A stretch of DNA of 64,000 bases from assembly GCF_000519085.1 (NCBI RefSeq), contig NZ_KI912577.1:3218035-3282034 (forward strand), in the 5' to 3' direction. The notes beneath the pieces are model-generated. The model was not told where the DNA came from and made no database searches. It saw only the letters and a list, made by a program, of their open reading frames with translations. Shown piece by piece: positions 40,782-49,274 of this stretch. This stretch comes from Methylobacterium sp. 10. GTDB lineage: Bacteria; Pseudomonadota; Alphaproteobacteria; Rhizobiales; Beijerinckiaceae. Position numbers and translations under genes: made by a program. Numbering within the stretch: position 1 is the stretch's first letter; each line of letters begins with the position of its first letter.

Positions 40782-43466
40782 ATGAATGCGCACGTCCAGG
40801 CACCCGCCCCGACCGTGGTGAAAACCACCTGCCCGTATTGCGGCGTCGGCTGCGGCGTGCTCGCCACCCCCGACGGGTTCGGAGGGGCGGGGATTGCCGG
40901 CGACACCGAGCATCCGGCGAATTTCGGCCGCCTCTGCTCCAAGGGCTCGGCCCTCGGCGAGACCCTGTCCCTGGACAGCCGCCTGCTGCACCCCTCCGTC
41001 GACGGCGTGCGCGCGAGCTGGGAATCGGCGCTCGGCACCGTGGCCGGCGGCCTGCGCAAGGTCGCCGAGCAGCACGGCCCGGATGCGATCGCGTTCTATC
41101 TTTCGGGCCAGCTTCTCACCGAGGATTACTACGTCGCCAACAAGCTTGCGAAGGGCTTCCTCGGCACGCCGCATGTGGACACCAACTCGCGCCTCTGCAT
41201 GTCGAGCGCGGTGGCGGCCCACCGGCGCGCCTTCGGCTCCGACACGGTGCCGGGCTGCTACGAGGATCTCGACGAGGCCGACGTGATCGTGCTGGTGGGG
41301 TCCAACACTGCCTGGTGCCATCCGATCCTGTTCCGCCGCATGGTCGATGCCCGCGCCAAGCGCGGTACCAAGCTCGTGGTGATCGACCCGCGCCGGACCC
41401 AGACGGGGGAGGAGGCGGACCTCTTCCTCGGGCTCAAGCCCGGCACCGACACGACCCTGTTCTCCGGCCTCCTCGTACATCTCGCGAGCGCGGGCGCCCT
41501 CGATTATCGCTTCGTCCTCGACCACACGACGGGCTTCGAGGGGGCGCTCGAACGCGCTCGTTCGATCGCGCCGGACATCGCCGCGACGGCTGCCGCCACC
41601 GGCCTCCCGGAAGCGGATGTGGGCGCCTTCTTCGCGCTGTTCACCCGCACGAAGCGCGTCGTCACCGCCTTCTCGCAGGGAGTGAACCAGTCGGCTCAGG
41701 GGACCGACAAGGGCAACGCCATCATCAACTGCCATCTGGCCACCGGCCGCATCGGCAAGACGGGCGCGGGGCCGTTCTCCCTCACCGGTCAGCCCAACGC
41801 CATGGGCGGGCGCGAGGTTGGCGGCCTCGCCAACATGCTGGCCGCCCACATGCATTTCGCCCCCGAGGAGGTGGACCGGGTCCGCCGCTTCTGGTCGGCG
41901 CCCAACATCATCACCGGCGAGGGCATGAAGGCCGTCGCCCTGTTCGAGGCGGTGGAGCGCGGCAAGATCAAGGCCCTGTGGGTGATGGGAACCAATCCCG
42001 TCGTGTCGATGCCCCGCGCCGACGCGATCCGCGAGGCGATCAAGGGGCTCGATCTCTACGTCGTTTCGGAGGCCGTGGCCGACAGTGACACCGCCTGCGC
42101 CACCGGGAGGAAGACCATCCTCCTACCGGCCCAGGCCTGGGGCGAGAAGGACGGCACCGTCACCAATTCGGAGCGGCGCATCTCGCGCCAGCGCAGCTTC
42201 CTCAAGAGCCCCGGCGAGGCGCGGGCCGATTGGGCGATCATCAGCGACGTGGCCAAGCGGCTCGGCCACGGAGAGGCCTTCGCCTATCCGAACGCCGCCG
42301 CGATCTTCCGCGAGCATGCCTCGCTCTCGGCCTTCGAGAACAATGGCACCCGCGACTTCGACATTGGCGCGGTGAGCGACATCTCGGACGCGGCCTATGC
42401 CGGCGCGAAACCCCTGCAATGGCCGCTGACGAAGCGAGGGGCCAGCAAGGACGGCAAGCAGCGCCTCTTTGCCGATGGGCAGTTCTTCACCTTCGACAAG
42501 CGCGCCCGCTTCGTCGCGGTGCAGCCGCCGGCCCTGGCGCAAGCCGTGAGCGAGGACTTCCCCTTCGTGCTCAATACCGGCCGCGTGCGTGACCATTGGC
42601 ACACCATGACCCGGACCGGAAAGAGCCAGCGCCTCTCGGCTCACCGCGACGTGCCCTTCGTCGAGATCCACCCCGACGACGCGGCGGCGATGGGTGTCAC
42701 CCATGGCGGTCTTGCCACGGTGTCCACCGCCCACGGCGCTGCGGTCCTCGAAATCATGGTCACCGACGGGATGCGCCGGGGCGACCTCTTCGCCGCCTTT
42801 CATTGGAGCGGGGCCACGGCTTCGGAGGGCCGGGTCGGCGCCCTCGCACGCGGCATCCCCGATCCGGTTTCCGGCCAGCCCGAGTTGAAGGCGACGCCGG
42901 CCGCCATCGCGCCGGCGGTCTATCGCAGCCGCGGCTTCCTGCTGACCCGCGATCAGAGGTCGCTTCCCGCCGGCTGGTGGTGGGCACGCGCCACGATCCT
43001 GGGCGGATCCGGGCTGCACTTCGCCACCCAGGAGAGCTCGCGCGAGGTCGCACTCATGCTGCGGGGGATGTTCCAGGGCCTCGAGATCGCCGAATACGCC
43101 GACCACGCCCGTGGCCGCTACCGCTTCGCCGCTTATGACGGCGACCGCCTCGTCGCCTGCCTCGCCCTGGCCCCCGGCGAGGCCAAGCCCGGCTGGGAAT
43201 CGGAGAAGGCCTATTTCGCCGCCGACGACCTCGAACCCTCCGCCCGCCGCGCGCTCCTCTCCGGCCGGGCCGAGACGGCGTCGGCCGGACCGACGGTCTG
43301 CGCCTGCCATGGGGTCGGGCTCGACGTCATCGCCGCCACCATCGCGGCCGGGGCGCACAGCGTCGAGGCGGTGGGCGTAGCCTGCAAGGCCGGCACGAAT
43401 TGCGGATCGTGCATCCCAGAGATCCGCAAGCTGCTGCCGCAGGCGCTTGCGCGCGACGCCGCATAA
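40782..43466 (+). CDS. nasA: Assimilatory nitrate reductase catalytic subunit
   Basis: Cytosolic molybdenum enzyme reducing nitrate to nitrite. 894 residues. N-terminal 4Fe-4S CPYCGVGC (C17, C20, C24) and LCSKG; bis-MGD blocks DTNSRLCMSSAVAAHRRAFG, TAWCHPILF and GRIGKTGAGPFSLTGQPNAM; C-terminal [2Fe-2S] BFD-like domain with VCACHGVG (C840, C842) and TNCGSCIPE. No Tat signal, which fits an assimilatory rather than periplasmic enzyme. ATG 40782 preceded by AGGATC. Precedes cysG by 15 bp. Confidence 0.94.
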   Translation: MNAHVQAPAPTVVKTTCPYCGVGCGVLATPDGFGGAGIAGDTEHPANFGRLCSKGSALGETLSLDSRLLHPSVDGVRASWESALGTVAGGLRKVAEQHGPDAIAFYLSGQLLTEDYYVANKLAKGFLGTPHVDTNSRLCMSSAVAAHRRAFGSDTVPGCYEDLDEADVIVLVGSNTAWCHPILFRRMVDARAKRGTKLVVIDPRRTQTGEEADLFLGLKPGTDTTLFSGLLVHLASAGALDYRFVLDHTTGFEGALERARSIAPDIAATAAATGLPEADVGAFFALFTRTKRVVTAFSQGVNQSAQGTDKGNAIINCHLATGRIGKTGAGPFSLTGQPNAMGGREVGGLANMLAAHMHFAPEEVDRVRRFWSAPNIITGEGMKAVALFEAVERGKIKALWVMGTNPVVSMPRADAIREAIKGLDLYVVSEAVADSDTACATGRKTILLPAQAWGEKDGTVTNSERRISRQRSFLKSPGEARADWAIISDVAKRLGHGEAFAYPNAAAIFREHASLSAFENNGTRDFDIGAVSDISDAAYAGAKPLQWPLTKRGASKDGKQRLFADGQFFTFDKRARFVAVQPPALAQAVSEDFPFVLNTGRVRDHWHTMTRTGKSQRLSAHRDVPFVEIHPDDAAAMGVTHGGLATVSTAHGAAVLEIMVTDGMRRGDLFAAFHWSGATASEGRVGALARGIPDPVSGQPELKATPAAIAPAVYRSRGFLLTRDQRSLPAGWWWARATILGGSGLHFATQESSREVALMLRGMFQGLEIAEYADHARGRYRFAAYDGDRLVACLALAPGEAKPGWESEKAYFAADDLEPSARRALLSGRAETASAGPTVCACHGVGLDVIAATIAAGAHSVEAVGVACKAGTNCGSCIPEIRKLLPQALARDAA

Positions 43467-43481
43467 GCTCATTTTCATAGG

Positions 43482-44972
43482 ATGAGCACGCCCCGCCAAC
43501 CCCGGGAAACCCGACCCGCCGGAATCGCCGCCCGTGAGGGCGCCGGACATGCCGGCCTCGAACCGCTTGCGGTGCTGCCGGTCTTCGTGCCGCTGCAGGG
43601 CAAGCGCGCAGTGCTTGCCGGCTCCAATGGCGGGGCGCCGTGGAAGGTGAAGCTGCTCGCCGCCGCCGGGGCCGATGTGGACGTCTACGCCCCCGAGCCC
43701 AGCGACGAGTTGCGCGCGGTGCCGGGCGAGATCGTCGCTGGAAGCGTCACCCTGCACGAGCGCCAATGGCAGCCCGCCGACCTCCAGGGCGCTGCCTTCT
43801 GCATCGGCGCCATGGAGGACGAGGCCGATTGCATCGCCTTCGTGGCGGCGGCGCGGGCGACAGGCGCCATCGTCAACGCCGTCGATCGGCCGCATCTCTG
43901 CGACGTGAAGTTCGGCGCCATCGTCAACCGCTCGCCCATGGTGGTGGGCATCTCCACGGAGGGCGCCGCCCCGGTCTTCGGGCAGACCGTGCGCGCCCGG
44001 ATCGAGGGCATGCTCCCGCGCGGGTTCAAGGCCTGGATCACGGCGGCCCGCGACTGGCGCGAGGAGGTGACGGGCCGCTTCCACGCCTTCTCCGACCGCC
44101 GCGCCTTCTGGGAGCGCTTCACGGACCGCGCCTTCGCCGAGCCCGACCGGGCTCCCACCGAGGCGGATCTAGCCGAACTCCTCGGCCAGACCGAGACCGC
44201 CCCGAAGGGCGGGGCGGTGACCTTGGTCGGGGCCGGGCCGGGCGATGCCGAGCTCCTGACGCTGAAGGCCCTGCGGGCGCTGCGCAACGCCGACGTGATC
44301 CTCTACGACGACCTCGTAGCGCCCGAGATCCTCGACTATGCCCGCCGCGAGGCGCGCACCATGCTGGTGGGCAAGACCGGGCACGGCCCCTCCTGCCGCC
44401 AGGACGACATCAACGCGCTGATGGTGCAGCTCGCCAAGTCCGGCAAGCAGGTGGTGCGCCTCAAATCGGGCGATCCCCTCGTCTTCGGCCGGGCCGGCGA
44501 AGAGATCGATGCCTGCCATCAGGCCGGCATCCCCGTGAGCGTGGTGCCGGGCATCTCGGCGGCCCAGGGGGCGGCCGCCTCCCTCGGCGTCTCGCTGACC
44601 AACCGCGACGCGGCGCGGCGCCTGCAATTCGTCACCGGCCACGACCGCCGCGGCGCCCTGCCGGAAGACCTGAACTGGGGCGCGCTCGCCGATCCGAGCG
44701 TCACCACCGTGGTCTACATGCCGAAGAAGACCCTGCGCGTGCTGCTGGACCGCGCCACCGCCGAAGGCCTGGCTCCCGACACAACCGCGCTCCTCGTCTT
44801 CAACGCCACCCGGCCGAATCAGGCCGTGGTCACGGGTACCGCCGCCGATCTGGCGGACCGGGTGGAGGCATCCGGCTTCGAGGGGCCGGCCCTGCTGATG
44901 GTGGGTGAAGCCCTGCGTCGCATGGGCGCCGAGGCAGCGGTCTCGGCGCTCGAAGACAAGCTTGCGATCTGA
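43482..44972 (+). CDS. cysG: Siroheme synthase (CysG)
   Basis: Makes siroheme for NirA: C-terminal uroporphyrinogen-III methyltransferase (residues about 245-480; VTLVGAGPGDAELLTLKALRAL, VRLKSGDPLVFGRAGEE, VPGISAAQGAAASLG) plus N-terminal precorrin-2 dehydrogenase/ferrochelatase (about 35-220; NRSPMVVGISTEGAAPVFGQ). 496 residues, longer than E. coli CysG (457) by an N-terminal tail. The NAD motif is unusual: AGSNGGAPWKVKLL where GGGxVAxRK is expected. Last gene of the nitrate operon. Confidence 0.93.
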   Translation: MSTPRQPRETRPAGIAAREGAGHAGLEPLAVLPVFVPLQGKRAVLAGSNGGAPWKVKLLAAAGADVDVYAPEPSDELRAVPGEIVAGSVTLHERQWQPADLQGAAFCIGAMEDEADCIAFVAAARATGAIVNAVDRPHLCDVKFGAIVNRSPMVVGISTEGAAPVFGQTVRARIEGMLPRGFKAWITAARDWREEVTGRFHAFSDRRAFWERFTDRAFAEPDRAPTEADLAELLGQTETAPKGGAVTLVGAGPGDAELLTLKALRALRNADVILYDDLVAPEILDYARREARTMLVGKTGHGPSCRQDDINALMVQLAKSGKQVVRLKSGDPLVFGRAGEEIDACHQAGIPVSVVPGISAAQGAAASLGVSLTNRDAARRLQFVTGHDRRGALPEDLNWGALADPSVTTVVYMPKKTLRVLLDRATAEGLAPDTTALLVFNATRPNQAVVTGTAADLADRVEASGFEGPALLMVGEALRRMGAEAAVSALEDKLAI

Positions 44973-44993
44973 AACGCCCGGTTCGAAGGCGCT

Positions 44994-45018
44994 CCCTTTC
45001 CACGGTGGCGTGAAAGGG
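44994..45018 (+). terminator. Hairpin after cysG
   Basis: CCCTTTC and GAAAGGG form a 7-bp stem around an 11-base loop 22 bp after the cysG stop. No T-run follows, so it is a possible end of the nitrate operon transcript (Rho-assisted or stabilising) rather than a clear intrinsic terminator. Confidence 0.4.
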
Positions 45019-45111
45019 CGAAGATCGGTGATGTCGCTCTGCTCTCACGTTGACCGAAGGGCTCGCGCTGAAGCCAAAGCGTGTAGAGTTCCGACCAGAA
45101 TCGGAGCCGCC

Positions 45112-46227
45112 GTGATCAAGCGATTCGCTGTCCTCGCCCTCGGCCTGTCTTTCCTGGCCGCTACGCCCGCAGCGAGCGCCGACGATCCGGTGATCGCGGC
45201 GGCGACGGACCTCACCGGCGAGGTCCTGTTCCTCGAATCCGGCGCGCCCGGCATGATCCTGGTTGTCGTGCGCGGGGATGGGACCCTCATCCGCGGCTAC
45301 GGCGAGACCGAGAAGGGCAACGGCATCACGCCCGATGGAACGAGCCTGGTGCGGCTCAACTCCATCACCAAAGTCTTCACGACGGAGGTGCTGGCGTCCC
45401 TTGCCACGGAGAGAAAGCTCTCCCTCACCGATCCGCTGCAGAGCTTCGCCCCCGGGGCGAAGATTCCCGACTTCAAGGGACGACCGATCACCCTGCTCGA
45501 TCTGGCGACCTATTCCGGCGCCCTGCCGCGCGAGATGGGACACGCTCCCGAAGGTACGAACCCTCGCGCCTGGCCCACCTGGGACGACCGCTGGTCCTGG
45601 CTCGGCAAGTACACGCTGCCATGGGCGCCCGGCACCGTCACGTCCTACTCGAATGTGGGGTTCGACCTTTTGGCCGATGCCGTCGGCGCGGCGGGGGGCG
45701 CGGCCTATCCCCAGTTGCTACGCAGCAACGTCACCACGCCGCTGGGAATGGCCGATACGGGGCTGTCGCCGACACCGGACCAATGCGCGCGGCTGATGAT
45801 CGGCTCGGGCCTCGGCGGCCCGGCCACCTGCGTCGACACCCAGGCGACGGGGGGAAGCGGCGGCCTCTACAGCACCGGCAACGACATGGCGCGCTGGCTC
45901 CGGCACAACGTCACCGCCACGAGCGGCGCGCTCGCCCTGAGCCATGCGGTCTATCGTCAGCGCCAATCGATGCCGGCGGCGATCGGCTTCGACGAAGCCT
46001 CGCCGATGGCGGGTCTCGCCCTCGGCTGGGTGGCCTTGGCGGCCAAGGGGAACGAACCGGCGCTGCTGACGAAGAGCGGGGGAGGTGCCGGCTTCATGAG
46101 CTACATCGCCTTCGCGCCGGGGCGCGATGTCGGGGTCTTCGTCGTGATCAACAGCATCGATTTCGCGGCGTTCTCCGCCTTGACCAGCACGACCCACAAG
46201 CTGATCGCCGCCCTCGCGACCCGCTGA
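45112..46227 (+). CDS. AmpH-like serine hydrolase (class C beta-lactamase family)
   Basis: 371 residues with signal peptide VIKRFAVLALGLSFLAATP, cleavage near ASA-DD. Penicillin-binding motifs: SITK (S84-K87), YSN (Y179) and TKSGGG near the C-terminus, the S-x-x-K / Y-x-N / K-S-G triad. Closest in outline to AmpH/D-alanyl-D-alanine carboxypeptidases that edit peptidoglycan rather than to true AmpC. GTG start with GGAG upstream. Stands alone between the nitrate operon and SCO1. Confidence 0.85.
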   Translation: MIKRFAVLALGLSFLAATPAASADDPVIAAATDLTGEVLFLESGAPGMILVVVRGDGTLIRGYGETEKGNGITPDGTSLVRLNSITKVFTTEVLASLATERKLSLTDPLQSFAPGAKIPDFKGRPITLLDLATYSGALPREMGHAPEGTNPRAWPTWDDRWSWLGKYTLPWAPGTVTSYSNVGFDLLADAVGAAGGAAYPQLLRSNVTTPLGMADTGLSPTPDQCARLMIGSGLGGPATCVDTQATGGSGGLYSTGNDMARWLRHNVTATSGALALSHAVYRQRQSMPAAIGFDEASPMAGLALGWVALAAKGNEPALLTKSGGGAGFMSYIAFAPGRDVGVFVVINSIDFAAFSALTSTTHKLIAALATR

Positions 46228-46341
46228 CCCCGGCGGTGAAGCCTGGCCACCAAGCCCCACGGCGACATATTGACGGTTGCCCGCATCCCCGGCCCATGCT
46301 CTTGCCGCGGCATCCCTTCGGAAACGGCCTGAAGACTTCCC

Positions 46342-46920
46342 ATGCGGCGTGCCCTTCCCCTCATCCTCTTCGCCCTCGGACTCGTGGCGCTCGGCGTCGC
46401 GGCTACCGTGGTGCTCGTGCCCAACGCCGGTCAGGTGGCGACCAGCAGCGTCGGCGGCCCCTTCACCCTGACGGACCAGAACGGACGGCGCGTCACCGAG
46501 CGGGATTTCGCCGGGGCGACCCATCTCGTCTTCTTCGGCTTCACCCATTGCCCCGATGTCTGTCCGACCACGCTGCAGCAGATCGGCGACGTGCTCCAGG
46601 CGCTCGGCCCCAAGGGCAAGGACACGAAGGCGCTGTTCATCGCGGTCGATCCGGAGCGCGACACGCCGGAGGCGCTGAAGACCTATCTCGCCAGTTTCGA
46701 TCCTCGCATCATCGGCCTCACCGGTTCGCCGGAGGAGGTCACCGCAGCGGTGAAGGCCTACCGCGCCTATATCCGCAAGGTGCCGACCAAGGAGGGCGAC
46801 TACACGATGGAGCACACGGCGCTGGTCTACATCATGGATGGCAGGAACCGCTTCGTGAACGCCCTCAACCTGACGAAGCCCGCCGACCAGGCGGCGGCGG
46901 AACTCGCCAAGGCGCTGTGA
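46342..46920 (+). CDS. SCO1/SenC copper chaperone
   Basis: 192-residue membrane-anchored thioredoxin-fold protein that delivers copper to the CuA site of cytochrome oxidase. One N-terminal helix (LILFALGLVALGVAATVVLV), then GGPFTLTDQNGRRVTERDF, copper ligands CPDVC (C70, C74) and H158 in MEHTALVYIMD. No oxidase genes are nearby. Converges on the interrupted glycosyltransferase. Confidence 0.92.
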   Translation: MRRALPLILFALGLVALGVAATVVLVPNAGQVATSSVGGPFTLTDQNGRRVTERDFAGATHLVFFGFTHCPDVCPTTLQQIGDVLQALGPKGKDTKALFIAVDPERDTPEALKTYLASFDPRIIGLTGSPEEVTAAVKAYRAYIRKVPTKEGDYTMEHTALVYIMDGRNRFVNALNLTKPADQAAAELAKAL

Positions 46921-46924
46921 CGGG

Positions 46925-47575
46925 TCATCGCGGCGGGTGCGGTGTCAGCGCCCCGCTACGCGAGGTGCGGGACAGGCCATGCTCGGTCTTGTTCCAGCGA
47001 TCGGGCGCGAGGATCAGTTCGATCACCCCGCGCCAGGCCGCGAAGCTGACGAGCAGGAAGTAGGCCGGCAGCAGCGGCACGAAGGGGACGAGGTCGTGCC
47101 AGCCCCGGCGCCGGCAGCCGATATAGGCGGGCAGGAGCATCGCCACGAAGCCGGAGACGAGCACCGTGATCGCGGCGCCCATGGGCAGGTTCGTCCAGAA
47201 ATCGCTCCCCGCCTCGATCCGGCTGGGCCAGAGGGAGACCACGGCCGGAAGCATCAGAAACGGATAGGCCAGAGCCGAGGCCACCGTGCCGGGGATGAGG
47301 GCGATGGCGCATAGGCTCGCCAACGGACCGAGCTCGCGGAACGTGACCAGGGGGGTACGGCCATGGGTGAGGCTGGTCTGCAGGAAGCCCTTCATCCAGC
47401 GGGTCCGCTGGTTGAGCCAGGCCTTGTAGCGGGCCGGCGCCTCCTCGATCGTGTTGCTCGGCAGGTCGCCGACATCGTAGCCGGCCCGTGCCAGCCGCAG
47501 GCCGAGATCGGCATCCTCGGTGACATTCCAGGCATCCCAGCCATGGACGGCGCGCAGGATGTGGGTGCGGAAATG
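46925..47575 (-). pseudogene. Family 2 glycosyltransferase, C-terminal part (interrupted)
   Basis: Reads on from the other half at 52727-53952 once the IS1595-family element is removed: HFR then THILRAVHGWDAWNVTEDAD, LGLRLARAGYDVGDLP, and QRTRWMKGFLQ (the QxxRW processivity motif), followed by membrane helices. The TED motif supplies the catalytic base. Restored protein would be 622 residues. Family resembles BcsA/exopolysaccharide synthases that build and export beta-glycans. As it stands this part has no start of its own except the internal ATG at 47395. Confidence 0.88.
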
Positions 47576-47599
47576 CGGTATTAGGTAGCAAGCTCACCC
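47576..47599. repeat. Left terminal inverted repeat
   Basis: Begins CGGTATTAGGTAGC and is the exact reverse complement of 52703-52726. Sequence similarity stops right after this point, setting the length at 24 bp. Confidence 0.93.
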
Positions 47600-47601
47600 A
47601 G

Positions 47602-47638
47602 GCCAACGCTTATCGTTGGCGTCCGTTCCGGCTATGAT
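47602..47638 (+). promoter_or_regulatory. Operator 1 and promoter of the left cargo operon
   Basis: Palindrome GCCAACG-CTTAT-CGTTGGC at 47602-47620 starts 2 bp inside the left repeat. A -10-like TATGAT (47633-47638) ends 6 bp before the ATG at 47645, so the transcript may be leaderless. The -35 would fall inside the palindrome (TTATCG, 17-bp spacing, poor match), allowing repression. Confidence 0.6.
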
Positions 47639-47644
47639 GCGTGG

Positions 47645-48109
47645 ATGACCGAAACGATCCGCCGCTCCCGCACTGACACGTTCGAACATACCATCTCCGG
47701 CCTGCTCACCAAGCGAGCCGATTTGTACAATGAGGCTACCCGGCTCCGCGACCGGATGGCCGGGATTAAGAACGACACGGCAGCGATAGACCGCGTGCTC
47801 TCCACGCTAGGCTACGAGGGCGATCTAGACGCCGCCATGCCCCGCCAGAAGCGCGAGGTTCTGTTCGGGCGGGGTGAGCTTACGCGCGGCATCCTCGACA
47901 CGCTGAGGGATGCCACGGTGCCCATGACAAGCCGTGAGGTCGCGCAGAGCGTTCTATCACTGACAGGGCATGACGCGCGCGACCGGGGGCTTATGACGGC
48001 ACACACGCGGCGCGTATCCAAGGCCCTGCGCTTGCTCAAAGAAGGCGGGACCATAGCGCAATCCAATGATGTACGAGGAAACGTCCTTTGGCGCGTTAGG
48101 AGGCAGTGA
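47645..48109 (+). CDS. Winged-helix-like cargo protein
   Basis: 154 residues. The first third is helical and charged (TFEHTISGLLTKRADLYNEA and RDRMAGIKNDTAAIDRVLS, probable coiled coil); the C-terminal third (MTSREVAQSVLSL, HTRRVSKALRLLKEGGTIAQ) looks like a winged helix ending VLWRVRRQ. Likely DNA-binding or regulatory. The -10 lies only 6 bp upstream, with no clear ribosome site. Followed 7 bp later by the DUF1643 gene. No family name recognised. Confidence 0.72.
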   Translation: MTETIRRSRTDTFEHTISGLLTKRADLYNEATRLRDRMAGIKNDTAAIDRVLSTLGYEGDLDAAMPRQKREVLFGRGELTRGILDTLRDATVPMTSREVAQSVLSLTGHDARDRGLMTAHTRRVSKALRLLKEGGTIAQSNDVRGNVLWRVRRQ

Positions 48110-48116
48110 AGGAGTG

Positions 48117-48644
48117 ATGAGGAGCGCGGTTTTCTCGCCATGCGGAGCTTATCGGTATCGGCTTGACCGCCACATCGACATGCTAGGTGGACCCACAATA
48201 GGATTTTGTTTGCATAATCCGAGCACGGCGTGTGCGGACAAGGACGACCCGACATCTCGGCGCGGCGTTGGTTTCGTCACCGCGTGGGGTGGGTCGCGAT
48301 TGATCTACGTCAACCCTTGGGCTGGTTGTGCGACAAAGCCTTCAGATCTCTGGCTAATGGATGACCCAGTCGGCCCAGAATGTGACGAGCACATTTTGTC
48401 TGCGTCAGCGGAATGCGCCGGGAGTGGCGGCTTCATGGTAGCGGCATGGGGAGCTGTGAATCCACCAGTCTCACATCGCTTAATGGCCAAGGAGCGAATC
48501 AAACGGGTTGAAACACTGATACGCTCCACCGGCTGCGATCTGCGCGTTTTATCCATCAATCAAAACGGCTCGCCGAAACATCCTCTTTACGTGCGGGCTG
48601 ACACCGTGCCGGTTGTCTGGGAAGCGTCATCCGGGCAACAGTAG
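48117..48644 (+). CDS. DUF1643 domain protein
   Basis: 175 residues with GAAGGAG before the ATG. Matches the DUF1643 pattern: GAYRYRLDRHIDMLGGPTIG, LHNPSTACADKDDPTSRRGV, FVTAWGGSRLIYVNPWAGCA, KPSDLWLMDDPVGPECDEHI and GSPKHPLYVRA. The family is scattered on mobile elements and phages and has no known function; conserved N-P-S-T, D-P-T-x-R-R and P-K-H-P-L-Y look like an active site. Second gene of the left cargo unit. Confidence 0.85.
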   Translation: MRSAVFSPCGAYRYRLDRHIDMLGGPTIGFCLHNPSTACADKDDPTSRRGVGFVTAWGGSRLIYVNPWAGCATKPSDLWLMDDPVGPECDEHILSASAECAGSGGFMVAAWGAVNPPVSHRLMAKERIKRVETLIRSTGCDLRVLSINQNGSPKHPLYVRADTVPVVWEASSGQQ

Positions 48645-48704
48645 GCCGCGAGTCCCTCTCCATCCCCCGCCTTATCCACACCTCAAAGTCCGCCATAAGG
48701 CTCA

Positions 48705-48726
48705 CATAACGATTTGGCGCGTTATG
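48705..48726. promoter_or_regulatory. Palindrome before the AT-rich two-gene module
   Basis: CATAACG-N8-CGTTATG at 48705-48726, 38 bp before the chosen start of the next gene, in a gap of 119 bp. Different from the GCCAACG palindromes, so the module may have its own regulator. Confidence 0.5.
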
Positions 48727-48763
48727 CAGGTGCTCTGTGATGGCGACTCGGCGGGAGGGTTCC

Positions 48764-49267
48764 GTGCTTTCTTCGGCTGACGTTCTCGAAATGCAAAAAG
48801 AGCAATTTCGTCACGATAGACGCAATCACTCCGATATTCTCAGCCTTCACAAAAATGAGCGGCTGAAGCATTACGGGCTGCATTTTTCCAAGTATGTAGG
48901 CCGCCTAGCAAGAGGTCCAGACGAAGAAAAATCTGTGAAACGAACCGTTGTTGACACGGTGCTCGTTAGCCTAAGTGCGGCAAATACGCTGCATCAGCGA
49001 CTTGGCGCAGTTGCGCGATACAACAGTAATGCAAACACACAGATAGATATACTTCGGCCTATCGCCGATGCTGCTGGACGATTTGCCGACGCTTGCGAAA
49101 AAATTGACCATTTAGAAGAATTCGTAACCATAGCCAAAGAAGCAAATTTGGATATATTTTATTGGGCGCTTTCATGCTCGGTTGAGTTGAAAATCGATGT
49201 TGGCTTAGAGCTCGCTCAGAGACGCATAGAACTTAGTGACCGGCAGTTTTACGTGACGGATCTGTGA
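48764..49267 (+). CDS. Unknown helical protein, first gene of AT-rich module
   Basis: 167 residues from GTG 48764, chosen for the GGGAGGG five bases before; a GTG/ATG pair at 48737 is an alternative. Almost wholly alpha-helical by eye: ADVLEMQKEQFRHDRRNHSD, LHKNERLKHYGLHFSKYVGR, VVDTVLVSLSAANTLHQRLG, CEKIDHLEEFVTIAKEANLD. His, Asp and Glu residues are spread along the helices. Gene size and partner bring all-alpha NTP pyrophosphatases (MazG-like) to mind, but no EExxE motif is present, so this is speculation. Clearly AT-richer than all chromosomal neighbours, indicating transfer. 7 bp before the next gene. Confidence 0.72.
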   Translation: MLSSADVLEMQKEQFRHDRRNHSDILSLHKNERLKHYGLHFSKYVGRLARGPDEEKSVKRTVVDTVLVSLSAANTLHQRLGAVARYNSNANTQIDILRPIADAAGRFADACEKIDHLEEFVTIAKEANLDIFYWALSCSVELKIDVGLELAQRRIELSDRQFYVTDL

Positions 49268-49274
49268 GGAGATT

